Source of the DNA: Gaiellasilicea sp033857955
GTDB taxonomy: Bacteria > Actinomycetota > Thermoleophilia > Gaiellales > Gaiellaceae
Length of the DNA stretch: 64,000 nucleotides
Assembly (NCBI GenBank): GCA_033857955.1
Contig: JAWVCW010000015.1
Coordinates: 62,001 to 126,000, forward strand
Reading direction: 5' to 3'
Below are positions 46,427-55,405 of this stretch, piece after piece. A model generated the notes under the pieces. It worked only from the letters and a program-made list of their open reading frames with translations. It had not been told where the DNA came from and searched no databases. Positions within the stretch are counted from its first letter, which is position 1. Every line of letters starts with the position of its first letter. The translations under genes and the position numbers were made by a program.

Positions 46427-47338
46427 CTACGGCGTCAGGTCGCCGTCGACGTACTCGATCGAGACGACCTCGGAGGTAGCCGCGTAGGCCTCGTCGCCGT
46501 CGGATGTCTCCCGCTCGACACCGGCGCCGTGCTTCAACGCCGTCTCGTCCACCGGGTACAGAAGCCCGGGCTTCCCGCGCCCACCCACTGCGATGACGAC
46601 GAGTGGCTCGGACCCGGCCGCGACGATCACGTGCTTCGTCCAGGGCGGGCAGTGGACGAAGTCCCAGGCCTGCAGCGGCCTCTCCTCGCCTTCGACGATC
46701 AGGATCCCCTCACCGGCAAGGACGAGGAAGTTCTCCTGCGCCTCCTCGCCGTGGTACATGCACGCCGGCTGGCCCGGCTGCATGACGCCGATGTTGATGC
46801 CGATCTCCCGGAACCGCGCCTCATCCTTGCCCTCCCAGCGGGTGTAGCGGCCGAACTCGGCGCTCTCCCGCCAGACGGCCTCCTTCGTGTTCAGGACGTA
46901 CCACCCCTCGCCCTCGGGCAGGAGGCCGTGGTCGGTCTTCGTCAGTTGCGCCTCCTTCACCTCTCCGGCTGCCCGTGCAGCCTCTACCAGTTTCGCGGGC
47001 GCGACCTCCGCGTACGCGTCCTCGGCAATCCCTGCGAGCTCGTCCCAGTCGAGCCCGCGGTCGAGCCGGACTCCCAACCAGCCGCGGTGCCCGACGTAGG
47101 GTGGCCGGAAGAAGCGTTCGGGATCTGCGGCCACGAGCACTCCCTGGTTCCCCTCCGCTGCGGCACACCAGATCGCGAAACGGCCGTCGCCGTGGTGATT
47201 CGTCAAGACCATCAGGAACGCGCGCCTGTCGCGGACGAAGAACGTCGGCGCGCCGTGGCTCACGCGCTCGTTCGTCTCGGGCAGCGCGAGGCAGATCTCG
47301 CGGATCTTGTCCAGTACGCCTTCCTCGCTGGCCTTCAC
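46427..47338 (-). CDS. MmcQ/YjbR-like DNA-binding domain fused to a cupin domain
   Basis: The 303-residue product from ATG 47338. Residues 1-125 match the MmcQ/YjbR fold (LPETNERVSHGAPTFFVRDR, PPYVGHRGWLGVRLDRGLDW). Residues 135-290 are a cupin (MYHGEEAQENFLVLAGEGIL, GEERPLQAWDFVHCPPWTKH) with His/Glu positions for a metal. These are normally separate proteins, so this is a fusion. The ligand is unknown. It is divergent from the beta-lactamase-family gene with a 28-bp gap. Confidence 0.85.
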   Translation of the reverse strand: MKASEEGVLDKIREICLALPETNERVSHGAPTFFVRDRRAFLMVLTNHHGDGRFAIWCAAAEGNQGVLVAADPERFFRPPYVGHRGWLGVRLDRGLDWDELAGIAEDAYAEVAPAKLVEAARAAGEVKEAQLTKTDHGLLPEGEGWYVLNTKEAVWRESAEFGRYTRWEGKDEARFREIGINIGVMQPGQPACMYHGEEAQENFLVLAGEGILIVEGEERPLQAWDFVHCPPWTKHVIVAAGSEPLVVIAVGGRGKPGLLYPVDETALKHGAGVERETSDGDEAYAATSEVVSIEYVDGDLTP

Positions 47339-47353
47339 CCTTCGATCCTTGCA

Positions 47354-47359
47354 TACGAT
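47354..47359 (+). promoter_or_regulatory. -10 element TACGAT for a leaderless mRNA
   Basis: TACGAT lies 7 bp before the GTG start at 47367, so transcription should begin at or next to the start codon. No ribosome site is present. Confidence 0.45.
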
Positions 47360-47366
47360 CGCGCAG

Positions 47367-48206
47367 GTGGACGAGCCCCGCCGCCACCTCGTCTACAGCG
47401 TCACCAAGACATTCCTCGGCGTCCTCTGCCTGCGCCTCGGCCTCGAGCTCGATGCCCCGGCCGGTCACGGGGCCACGCTGCGGCAGCTTCTGAACCACAC
47501 CGCCGGGATCCCGGATTACGGGCCCAGCCGGCTGCCGGAGTACGCCGCCGCAGTACGCAACTCGCCTTCCGAGCCGTGGGGGGACGATGAGCTGCTCGAG
47601 CGAGCGCTGGCGCAAGGGCGCGACTTCGAGCCGGGCGCAGGGTGGGCGTACTCGAACACCGGCTACCTGCTCGTTCGCAGACTCGTCGACGAGGTCGCGA
47701 AGGGCGGCTTCGCCGGCGCACTCGAGCGGGAGATCCTCGAGCCCCTCGGGCTGACGCACACGACGCTCGCGCTCGAGCTCGACGATCTCGACGGTCTCGT
47801 GCCGGCCTCGAGCGCGGAGATCGGGACCGAAGCGCGTGACGTGCGCGGCGTCTACCACCCGCGGTGGGTCGGCCACCGCACGCTGGCCTCGACCGAGACC
47901 GATATGCGCCGCTTCTGGACAGCGCTCGCCGCGGGCGAGCTCGTCGACCTCGCGGTGCTCACGGAGTCGGTCGAGATCGGCTACGACGCTCCCGGCTTCG
48001 TTCGGCCGAGCTACGGCCTAGGAGTGATGACCGACCCCGGCCGCACGGACGGCTTCCTGATCGGTCACGGCGGCGGCGGGCCGGGCTACGCGGCCGCAAC
48101 GTTCGCCGTCGTACGTGAGACGGGCGGCCCGCTCGTCGCGATCGTGTTGAGCGCGGACGAGCGGGCCGATGTCCAGGCGAAAGCCCTCTGCCTGCTAGCC
48201 GGCTAG
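47367..48206 (+). CDS. Serine beta-lactamase-family hydrolase, short N-terminus
   Basis: The 279-residue product from GTG 47367. The class C/serine-hydrolase motifs are intact: SVTK (SxxK) near residue 11, YSN (YxN) near 95 and HGG in IGHGGGGPGY near 230. The segment LRQLLNHTAGIPDYG is typical. The usual 40-60 residues before SxxK are missing and there is no signal peptide. So either a real start lies elsewhere or this is a trimmed cytosolic esterase. It overlaps the convergent gene by 4 bp. Confidence 0.8.
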   Translation: MDEPRRHLVYSVTKTFLGVLCLRLGLELDAPAGHGATLRQLLNHTAGIPDYGPSRLPEYAAAVRNSPSEPWGDDELLERALAQGRDFEPGAGWAYSNTGYLLVRRLVDEVAKGGFAGALEREILEPLGLTHTTLALELDDLDGLVPASSAEIGTEARDVRGVYHPRWVGHRTLASTETDMRRFWTALAAGELVDLAVLTESVEIGYDAPGFVRPSYGLGVMTDPGRTDGFLIGHGGGGPGYAAATFAVVRETGGPLVAIVLSADERADVQAKALCLLAG

Positions 48207-49180
48207 CGGGAGAACGTCTTGCGGGCGGGTGCACTCGTCAGGCCCGACGTGTCGCGTGCCTGGAGAGTCACCGTGTAGCGGCCTTTGCCCTTGAAGCGCG
48301 CCGCGGGTACCCAGTTACGGGTGTAGGCGCCACACGGATTCGGTGCGATCCGCGTGGTGAAGCGCCGCGTGAAGGACGCCTTGCCGGGACGCGAGTCCGT
48401 GGCCAGGATCGTCAGGTTCTTCGGCGCGTCGTCGCAGATCCGGAACCGTGCGTAGACCCGGGCGCCGACGAATCGGACCGAGACGATCGTCAGCGTGGGA
48501 CGCTTGTTCGTGATCGGCGTCGTGGGTTCGACGATCGGTGTGAGCCCCGACAGGGCAGAGCCGGCGCCACCGGCGTTCTTTGCGGTCACTTCGACGCGCA
48601 GCCGGAAGCCCAGGTCGAGCAGACGGACGCCGTAGGTCTTCGCGGTCGAGCCGGAGATCGCGGCACAGCCCGTGCCGTCGGCATCGCACCGCTGCCACTG
48701 ATACGCGAACGACGTCGGAGTGTTGGTCCAGGTCCCGTCTTCCGCGGTGAGGGTCTCACCCACCCGGGCGTCGCCGGTGATCGACGGACGCGCGGTGTTC
48801 ACGGGAGCCGTGCCCGGCGTGACGACCGCCGTCGGCCCCGACCGGGCCGACGCGGATCCATCGGCGTTCACGGCGAGGACACGAACGCGCAGGGTGTGGG
48901 TGGCATCGGCTGCCTTCAGGAGGTAGGTCTTCTCCACGGCGCCCGCGATGTTGCCGCAGGACGCGCCCGCTCCGTCACAGCGCTGCCACTGGTACTGGAA
49001 CGAGGTGGGGCTGTTGGTCCAGGTGCCGTTTTGAGCGGTCAGCGTCTCGCCGACCTTCGGGGTGCCGGTGATGGTCGGCAAGGCGGTGTTGGCCGGCGGT
49101 GCCGCCGTCGCCGTTGCCGCCCAGACGAAGACGGCGCCCGCCGTCACCGCCAGGGACGTGATGATGCGCCTCGTGCTCAC
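48203..49180 (-). CDS. Secreted protein with two Ig-like YQWQRC repeats
   Basis: The 325-residue product from GTG 49180 with AAAGGA upstream. The signal peptide ends near ATATAA. Two ~85-residue repeats follow, each with TITG/SITG..VGETLTA..GTW and PTSFQYQWQRCDGAG or its variant, plus a pair of Cys. A C-terminal beta domain (RVYARFRICDDAPKNLTILA) has two more Cys. This repeat type is frequent in Thermoleophilia exoproteins (general knowledge). It is probably a cell-surface protein, divergent from the propeller gene. Confidence 0.85.
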   Translation of the reverse strand: MSTRRIITSLAVTAGAVFVWAATATAAPPANTALPTITGTPKVGETLTAQNGTWTNSPTSFQYQWQRCDGAGASCGNIAGAVEKTYLLKAADATHTLRVRVLAVNADGSASARSGPTAVVTPGTAPVNTARPSITGDARVGETLTAEDGTWTNTPTSFAYQWQRCDADGTGCAAISGSTAKTYGVRLLDLGFRLRVEVTAKNAGGAGSALSGLTPIVEPTTPITNKRPTLTIVSVRFVGARVYARFRICDDAPKNLTILATDSRPGKASFTRRFTTRIAPNPCGAYTRNWVPAARFKGKGRYTVTLQARDTSGLTSAPARKTFSR

Positions 49181-49340
49181 AAGATTCCTTTCGTGGATTA
49201 CCAGTTGAAAACGATAAATACGGGCGCCTGGGTGCGGCCCCGCTGTGAAGAAACCGTAAGCATTCCCGGGGCGCCGCTTTTGAAATCCATGCGGCCGGGA
49301 TAGCAGTAGAAAGACGTAAACGACTTTGAGGGGGAACACG

Positions 49341-50246
49341 ATGCGCCGTCTCGTCCTGCTGCTCGCAACTCTGGCCTGCCTGGCGGTCCCGGCAGCGCTC
49401 GCGAAAGGCTCGTTTCCGGAGACGATCGCGCTCCCGAACGGGTTCCAGCCCGAGGGGATCGCCGTCGGCAGGGGCGACAGCTTCTACGTCGGCTCCATTC
49501 CGACCGGCGCGGTCTACGCCGGCAGCCTCCGCACGGGGAGAGGCAGCGTCCTCGTTCCCGGCGCGTCGGGGCACGCGGCGACCGGGCTCAAGTACGACCG
49601 CGGGCGACTGTGGGTCTCGGGCGCGTCGACCGGCAAAGCGTTCGTCTACAGCGCCGGAAGCGGCGCGCCGCTGACGCAGCTCCAGCTCGCGACGGGTGCG
49701 GGTGCGACGTTCATCAACGACGTGATCGTGACGGGGCAGGCGGCGTACTTCACCGACTCGAACCGGCCCGTGATCTACAAGGTGGCGAGGTCGTGGAAGG
49801 GATCGCCGGGAGCTGTGACCGCGATCCCGCTCACCGGCGACTACCAGCACGTGGCCGGGTTCAACTTGAACGGAATCGACGCCACCCCGAGCGGGAAGAC
49901 GCTGCTCGCCGTGCAGAGCGCGACGGGAAAGCTCTTCACGATCGATCCGAAGACCGGCTCGACGAAGCTCGTCGACCTCGGCGGCGCAACGCTTCCGAAC
50001 GGCGACGGGATCCTCCTGCACGGCCGCACGCTGTACGTCGTGCAGAACACGTTGAACAAGATCGCCGTCGTGAGCCTGAATCGCAGCCTCACGCGCGGCG
50101 TCGTCACCCGAACGATCACCGACTCCGACTTCGACGTGCCGACGACGATCGCCAGCTTCGGGAAATGGCTCTACGTCGTCAACGCCCGCTTCGGCACCGC
50201 GAGTGGCCCGGACGCGACGTACGACGTGGTTCAGGTGCGGCGCTAG
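49341..50246 (+). CDS. Secreted beta-propeller (SMP-30/NHL-like) protein
   Basis: ATG 49341 with GAGGGGGAA upstream. The 301-residue product has a signal peptide (residues 1-21) and repeated propeller blades: GFQPEGIAVGRGDSFYVGSI, ATGLKYDRGRLWVSGASTGK and NGIDATPSGKTLLAVQSATG, ending KWLYVVNARFG. It could bind sugars or lactones; the catalytic metal ligands of SMP-30 are not clear. The end overlaps the acyltransferase stop by 4 bp. Confidence 0.85.
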   Translation: MRRLVLLLATLACLAVPAALAKGSFPETIALPNGFQPEGIAVGRGDSFYVGSIPTGAVYAGSLRTGRGSVLVPGASGHAATGLKYDRGRLWVSGASTGKAFVYSAGSGAPLTQLQLATGAGATFINDVIVTGQAAYFTDSNRPVIYKVARSWKGSPGAVTAIPLTGDYQHVAGFNLNGIDATPSGKTLLAVQSATGKLFTIDPKTGSTKLVDLGGATLPNGDGILLHGRTLYVVQNTLNKIAVVSLNRSLTRGVVTRTITDSDFDVPTTIASFGKWLYVVNARFGTASGPDATYDVVQVRR

Positions 50247-52177
50247 GAAGGAGCGCTTTCGAGCAGCCGTTCGAAGCGACCGGTGAGCAGCAGCGCTCCG
50301 GCCACGCTCAAGTGGTCGATGTCGCGGTACGTCCAGGTGCGGTCACGCACGCCCGCACATTGGGTCGCTCCGCAGAGGTCGTCATCGAGGTCGAGAACGG
50401 ATGCGTTCGCCGCGACCCCGGCGGCCGCGCGTTCGGCCGCGATCGCAAGACCGCGCTCACGGTCTGCATCGGCCCGCGCGATGCGGCCGGTGCACGACAC
50501 GAGCAGCATGGAGAGCGCCGAGCATCCCTGCGGCGCGACTCCGAGCCTCGGGATCGGTTGGACGAGTGCGACGTGAGCGCCCGCCGCGTTGAAACGCAGG
50601 AGGACGGCTTCGGTCCCGAGGCGCCACGTTCGTGCGTTCGCGACGCTGCCGTGGACGTAGTGGTCGGAGCGGAAGGCCATCACGACGACGGTCGGGCGCA
50701 GCCGTGTCACCGTCTCGAGCGCGGCGCCGGCAAAGCGGGCGCACGCGGCAGAGTCGCCCTCCGCGCCGGTCAGCGAGACGGCGAGGAGCGGACAGGCGTT
50801 CAGCGTCAGCACATACGCGTCGTAGCGGGCGAAGCGCGCCGCGCGGAGCACGGGCTCCGTCAGCTGGCCGGCCTGCGAGTCGCCGACGAGGACGACGCTG
50901 CCACGCGGGTGCTCCGCCGGCCAACTGCAGCTCGCGGCCCGCGTCGCGTTTACCGGCGCGGGGCCGTTGCAGCCGCGGAGGGTGTCCTCGTGCAGCGCGC
51001 GTGCCGCCTCCCAGGATCGGACGGGCGAGCTTCGCTGCAGCGCGTGGTTGACACCGAGAAGCGCGGCAGACGCAACGACCGGGACGGCGACGCACCCCGC
51101 CGCGAGCCGAAGCACCGACCGACCGCGGAAGCGCTCGCCGAGGCGGATCGGGCTCTCGACAAACCGGTACGAGAGCCAGGCGGGGGCGAGCGAGACGGCC
51201 GCCGCCGACACGAGCACGCCGCTCGAGTGGGGCCAGAGCGCTCCTGCGAAGACGATCAGCGGCCAGTGCCAGAGATACCAGCTGTAGGAGACGTTGCCGA
51301 GCCAGACTGCGGGCCTCGCCTCGAGCACCCGTGCGGCGGGCCCGCGCGAGGCGAGCATCACCGCGCACGCGCCGCCGACGGCGAGCAGGACGTCGCGCGG
51401 GTCTCCTGAGGTCTCGCGGACGGCAAGCCCGGTGAACGCGATCATCGCGAGCCCGGCCAGGCCGACGGCGGCCGCCGCGCGCGGGGGCACGCGCGCGGCC
51501 CAGGGCGCGGCGAGCGCGAGGCAGGCTCCGAGGCCGAATTCCCAGGCGCGGGTCGGCGCGCCATAGAAGCCGAACGGCGTTCCCGCGAGGCGGACCGCAA
51601 GTGCGAAGGAGGCGATCGAGCCGGCGCCGACGAGCGCAAGCCCGGCCAGGCGCTGAGCCGCCTCCCCACGCCGCCGCGCGATCCTCCAGCCGAGGAGCAG
51701 GACGAGCGGGAAGGCGAGGTAGAACTGCTCCTCGACTGCGAGCGTCCATGTGTGCAGGAGCGGATTCAGGGTCGCAGCGACGTCGAAGTAGCCGGTCGGG
51801 AGCTGCAGCAAGTACCCGTTCGCGGCGAAGAGCGACGCGGCGACGCCGGTGAAGGCTCCCGTCCGCTGCGCCGAGAGCGGGCTCGCGAGCATGCCGACGA
51901 ACGCAACGACTGTCAGCATCAGCGCGAGCGCGGGCAGCAGCCGGCGGATCCGTCGCGCGTAGAAGCCGCGGAGGCCGATCGTGCGCGTGCCGGTCAGCTC
52001 GCGCAGGAGCGTCCCCGTGATGACGAACCCGGAGATCGCGAAGAAGACGTCGACGCCGGTGAAGCCGCCGGGCACGGGCAGGCCCGCGTGGTAGGCGACG
52101 ACCAGCAGCACGGCGACCGCGCGCAGGCCCTGCACGTCCGCGCGCCGGTGACTCTCTCGTCTAGTGCCGAGTCTCAC
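50243..52177 (-). CDS. OafA/YrhL-type acyltransferase with SGNH domain
   Basis: The 644-residue product from GTG 52177. The N-terminal acyltransferase-3 domain has about ten helices, with the catalytic-type His in AYHAGLPVPGGFTGVDVFF and RRIRRLLPAL. The C-terminal SGNH domain (about residues 420-644) carries GDSQAGQL and DIDHLSVAGA, supplying Ser, Asp and His. It acetylates or otherwise acylates an exported glycan. Both domains look complete. Confidence 0.93.
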   Translation of the reverse strand: MRLGTRRESHRRADVQGLRAVAVLLVVAYHAGLPVPGGFTGVDVFFAISGFVITGTLLRELTGTRTIGLRGFYARRIRRLLPALALMLTVVAFVGMLASPLSAQRTGAFTGVAASLFAANGYLLQLPTGYFDVAATLNPLLHTWTLAVEEQFYLAFPLVLLLGWRIARRRGEAAQRLAGLALVGAGSIASFALAVRLAGTPFGFYGAPTRAWEFGLGACLALAAPWAARVPPRAAAAVGLAGLAMIAFTGLAVRETSGDPRDVLLAVGGACAVMLASRGPAARVLEARPAVWLGNVSYSWYLWHWPLIVFAGALWPHSSGVLVSAAAVSLAPAWLSYRFVESPIRLGERFRGRSVLRLAAGCVAVPVVASAALLGVNHALQRSSPVRSWEAARALHEDTLRGCNGPAPVNATRAASCSWPAEHPRGSVVLVGDSQAGQLTEPVLRAARFARYDAYVLTLNACPLLAVSLTGAEGDSAACARFAGAALETVTRLRPTVVVMAFRSDHYVHGSVANARTWRLGTEAVLLRFNAAGAHVALVQPIPRLGVAPQGCSALSMLLVSCTGRIARADADRERGLAIAAERAAAGVAANASVLDLDDDLCGATQCAGVRDRTWTYRDIDHLSVAGALLLTGRFERLLESAPS

Positions 52178-52306
52178 GAGACGGTTTTCGGCCGATTCGG
52201 GCCCGCGCTGGAGGACCGCCGCCGATCCCTCGCGCGAGGGATGCCCGCGGCCGCCCACCGCGCCGACGCCACAGGTACCTACGTCCTGCGGCTGAGGGGT
52301 CACCGC

Positions 52307-52963
52307 ATGCGCTCGTCGAAGACGCCAATCCGCACCGTTGCCTGTGTCGTCGGACTCGGCCTGATGTTCGTGCAGGCCGCATTCGCCGCCGAAACGCAGC
52401 CGATCAGGTTCAACGCCGCGGATCAGACGGCGGCGAAGGCCGTGATGCTGAAGGCCGCCGACCTTGGAGCGGGCTGGAAGGGCGGCGCCACGAAGCCCGA
52501 CCTGACGCCGGACGACGCATGCGCGATGAAGCGCTCCGATCTCGTCCTGACGGGCGCGGCCAGGTCGGAGTTCACCGCGCCGGGCGCAATGGTCAGCTCC
52601 GAGTCGAACGTCCTTCAGTCACCCGGGATGGTGGCCACCGAGTGGCGGCGCAGCACCGGGAACGCCGCCTACATGGCTTGCATCCGCAAGGAGTATCTGA
52701 CGGCGGATGAGCCGAACGTGAAGGTGATCTCGTTCAAGCCTGCCGCGTTTCCAAAGCTGACGCAGTACAGCGTCCGCTACCGGATGATCGCCGACTTCGG
52801 CAAGCCGGGGAGCTCGACGCGCCTCGTCGTCGACATGATCCTGCTCGGCCAGGGCCGAACGGAGGTCATGCTGACGGTCTGGGCACCGTACGCCGACCGG
52901 GCAACGACGGACCGCGCTGAGCGCCGACTGGCCCAGATCGTCGTCGGCCGCATCAGAGCCTGA
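52307..52963 (+). CDS. Secreted protein of unknown function
   Basis: ATG 52307 with GAGGGG upstream. The 218-residue product has a signal peptide (residues 1-28, ending AAFAAE) and a domain beginning FNAADQTAAKAVMLKAADLG with GWKGG. It includes two Cys (DDACAMKRSDL and YMACIRKEYL) and a beta-rich C-terminus. It resembles sensor- or PknH-type extracellular domains of actinobacteria only in a general way. Confidence 0.7.
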   Translation: MRSSKTPIRTVACVVGLGLMFVQAAFAAETQPIRFNAADQTAAKAVMLKAADLGAGWKGGATKPDLTPDDACAMKRSDLVLTGAARSEFTAPGAMVSSESNVLQSPGMVATEWRRSTGNAAYMACIRKEYLTADEPNVKVISFKPAAFPKLTQYSVRYRMIADFGKPGSSTRLVVDMILLGQGRTEVMLTVWAPYADRATTDRAERRLAQIVVGRIRA

Positions 52964-52970
52964 GCCGGCG

Positions 52971-53633
52971 TCAGCCCTCCTCGAGGACTTCGAAGCGCAT
53001 GAACGCGTAGACGACCAGGTAGCTGAGCGTCAGGAAGCCCGACAGCAGCACCGTCATCCCGATCGCACGTGGGTCGACCAGCACCCCGCCGAGGTCGGAG
53101 AGGATGCGCGGGTTCGCGATCACGTCCCAGCTGTTCCAGCGAAGGACGCGGCCGAGGTAGATGCCGAAGCTCGAGAGGCCGAGCGCCGCGACGGCTGCCG
53201 CCCACGCCACGCGTGGCCCCGTATGTTGCCGCAGCACGGACTGGACGAGGTAGAGCGAGAGGAAGCCAAGCAGCATCCCGGTCCACGCCGGCGCCGCGAT
53301 CACGACCACGTCCACCCAGAGGGGCACGGCCGGGCTCGGGAAGAGATGCTTGAAGTCGGTGAGGATGTACGGCGCGTTCGGCAGGAAGAGCAGCCAGAGG
53401 GCGCCGAGCGGGACGAGCGAGCGCGGCCGGGCCCCCGCGCGGTGCCGGTCGTAGATGACGATCGAAAGCCCGAACGGGATCCACGCCAGGAAGAGGTTCC
53501 AGATCAGCCAGCCGAAGATCGGCTCGCGCGAATAGAAGTAGCGCGTCGCGACGAGGGCGACGGAGAAGAGCGAGAGGAGCGCCAGCGCGGCGTAGATCGC
53601 CCGCCTGCGCGTGCTCAGAGGGGCAGCGACCAT
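52971..53633 (-). CDS. DUF1361 membrane protein
   Basis: The 220-residue product from ATG 53633 has six hydrophobic helices and the DUF1361 signatures LFLPNAPYILTDFKHL and SSFGIYLGRVLRWNSWDV. Function unknown. It converges on the secreted protein gene with a 7-bp gap. Confidence 0.88.
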   Translation of the reverse strand: MVAAPLSTRRRAIYAALALLSLFSVALVATRYFYSREPIFGWLIWNLFLAWIPFGLSIVIYDRHRAGARPRSLVPLGALWLLFLPNAPYILTDFKHLFPSPAVPLWVDVVVIAAPAWTGMLLGFLSLYLVQSVLRQHTGPRVAWAAAVAALGLSSFGIYLGRVLRWNSWDVIANPRILSDLGGVLVDPRAIGMTVLLSGFLTLSYLVVYAFMRFEVLEEG

Positions 53634-53784
53634 CGTTTCGAGTGTAGCGGCCGAGCCCAGAGACTCACCTTTCGGGGGATAGCAACGCCTCGCGCATTCT
53701 GCGAGGATCGAAGGGTCAGTCGGCGGTGCGGCACGTCCTTACTTCAGGGGCCGTGCATCGTGCGTTCGAGAGATCTTGGTCGAC

Positions 53785-54255
53785 ATGCTCTATGAGTCCG
53801 GCGACCACGTCGCGGCTGTACGACGCCGGGAAGAGGAAACCTGGGCCGGCATCGGCGAAGACTGGCTGGACTCGCTGCGCGACGACGAGCCGCTGGACAT
53901 CGGCCGCCCGCTCGCCGCCGGACAGCGCGTCCGTGTGTTCGGAGGCTACGACACCAACCCAGCGTGGCTGAAGGACGATCCGGACGGATACGAGGGCATC
54001 GTCGCCGATTTCATCCCCGGCAGGAACGAGCTTCCGGCCGCGGTGATCGAGCTCGACGTGCCGCTCTTTGCCGGCGGAATCGAGGGCGGCATCGTCGTCC
54101 TGGAGCAGGCCTGGGAAGGCATCCCCTGGGGCCAGACCTCACCGCGAGTCCATGTCGAGCTGTGCGACTTCAAGCCCGAGCACAAGCGCTGGCAGGATCG
54201 CCGCCGGGGGGCGTGGATCGAGTCGCACGCGACCTTCGAGGTCGTCCAGGGCTGA
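53785..54255 (+). CDS. Unknown soluble protein
   Basis: The 156-residue product from ATG 53785 (MLYESGDHVAAVRRRE); TTG 53776 is an alternative. It is acidic and aromatic, with TWAGIGEDWLDSLRDDEPLD, RVFGGYDTNPAWLKDDPDGY and a beta segment GIVADFIPGRNELPAAVIEL that resembles a barrel. No family is recognised. It converges on the next gene with an 8-bp gap. Confidence 0.65.
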   Translation: MLYESGDHVAAVRRREEETWAGIGEDWLDSLRDDEPLDIGRPLAAGQRVRVFGGYDTNPAWLKDDPDGYEGIVADFIPGRNELPAAVIELDVPLFAGGIEGGIVVLEQAWEGIPWGQTSPRVHVELCDFKPEHKRWQDRRRGAWIESHATFEVVQG

Positions 54256-54263
54256 CTCGCGGG

Positions 54264-54638
54264 CTACCGGATGCCGGTGTCGAGGAAGAAGTCGACTTTG
54301 GCAAGGCGTCCGCTGGGAACGCGGACGGCGCGTGGGCGCAACCCTGAGCCGAGCCGGCGTGGCGAGACGGTGACCACGTACGACCCGGGACGCAGTCGCA
54401 CCGTGTACGCGCCGGCACGATCCGTCTTGACGCGGGCCTTGAGGACGCCGCTACGGCTGAACTCGAGTACGACGCCCACGGCAGGTCCTTCGCATGGCTT
54501 TCCGACCTGGCACACGGGTGTCGTCGGGCCGCGCTTCACGATCCCGTGCAGACCCGAAACGGGACTCTGCTGACCGGCTGCCCCGGCCAACGCGGGCGCG
54601 AACGCGAATGCGGCGCAGATGACCGCCAGGTTGCGCAT
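54264..54638 (-). CDS. Small secreted protein with carboxypeptidase-regulatory-like domain
   Basis: The 124-residue product from ATG 54638. The signal peptide (residues 1-20) is followed by a beta-sandwich typical of regulatory/CnaB-like domains: SGLHGIVKRGPTTPVCQVG, VVLEFSRSGVLKARVKTDRA and GAYTVRLRPGSYVVTVSPRR. Two Cys form PVCQVGKPCEG. It is a probable surface protein. It lies 22 bp downstream of the lipoprotein gene, likely in one operon. Confidence 0.75.
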   Translation of the reverse strand: MRNLAVICAAFAFAPALAGAAGQQSPVSGLHGIVKRGPTTPVCQVGKPCEGPAVGVVLEFSRSGVLKARVKTDRAGAYTVRLRPGSYVVTVSPRRLGSGLRPRAVRVPSGRLAKVDFFLDTGIR

Positions 54639-54660
54639 CTCCGGAAGACTGTAGCCGCGA

Positions 54661-55371
54661 TCAGCCGACGCGGGCCCGACAGTGACGGAACGGCTCACCC
54701 CGGACTTCGGGCCATCGCTTTCCCGCCTTGGGGCCGACCTCGACCTGGAATCGCTCTTCCCGAACGAGGCCGAAACGAGCCCCCGCTGCCCGATAGAAGG
54801 AGCGAGTGACATCCCAGCGCCCATCGCCCTCGTCCGCGATCCGACTCTGCGTCGCGACGATCGTTCCAGGCTGCCGAGCGCAGTCCACGCCGGCCGGAAA
54901 CTCATCGTAGAAAGGGAAGAGCTCGGGCACGGGGACGCTCTCGAGCCGCATTCGCAGCAGCGTGCCACGGCTCAGCATGAAGACCGCTCCCGGCCGGTAG
55001 ACAGCCGCCGGGGCAAGCGTGAGCACCGGCTCCAGACCGGGTCGCCCGTCGATCTCGGCGAGAAGAAGGAGCTGTGGGTCGGTGCCCGGCCAGGGAAGGG
55101 GCGGCACCGTCGCCACGGCGGTCCTGCCACCACTGATCTGCACAAGCAGCAGGTGGCGGCATCGCGCCGGTCGCGTCCCGTCCACGCGGAGCGTTACCCG
55201 ATCACCCGTGCCGTCCGCGTCGACGTCGCCGACGAGCGTCTTCCCTTTGCTCCGATACGTGGCCGGCGCACCCTTGCATGTGGCCGCTTCCGGATCCTCG
55301 GCGTCGGCGTGCCGGCAGCCAGGAACCGCGATTGCGAGGAGCCCGCCGAGGATCAGCCATTTCACGAGCAC
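54661..55371 (-). CDS. Lipoprotein of unknown function
   Basis: The 236-residue product from GTG 55371 (MLVKWLILGGLLAIAV) with lipobox VPGC. GDVDADGTGDRVTLRVDG resembles a calcium-binding FG-GAP/integrin-type loop. The rest is beta-rich with two conserved-looking Cys. It is divergent from the dehydrogenase gene (34-bp gap) and upstream of a small secreted-protein gene. Confidence 0.7.
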   Translation of the reverse strand: MLVKWLILGGLLAIAVPGCRHADAEDPEAATCKGAPATYRSKGKTLVGDVDADGTGDRVTLRVDGTRPARCRHLLLVQISGGRTAVATVPPLPWPGTDPQLLLLAEIDGRPGLEPVLTLAPAAVYRPGAVFMLSRGTLLRMRLESVPVPELFPFYDEFPAGVDCARQPGTIVATQSRIADEGDGRWDVTRSFYRAAGARFGLVREERFQVEVGPKAGKRWPEVRGEPFRHCRARVG

Positions 55372-55405
55372 TGCGTCGCACCTTCTCGAGTCTTCGACGC
55401 CGGAC

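Noticed and set aside
50457..51749. A 430-residue minus-strand frame inside the acyltransferase gene
   Set aside because: It is an out-of-frame shadow; the acyltransferase and SGNH motifs are all in the other frame.
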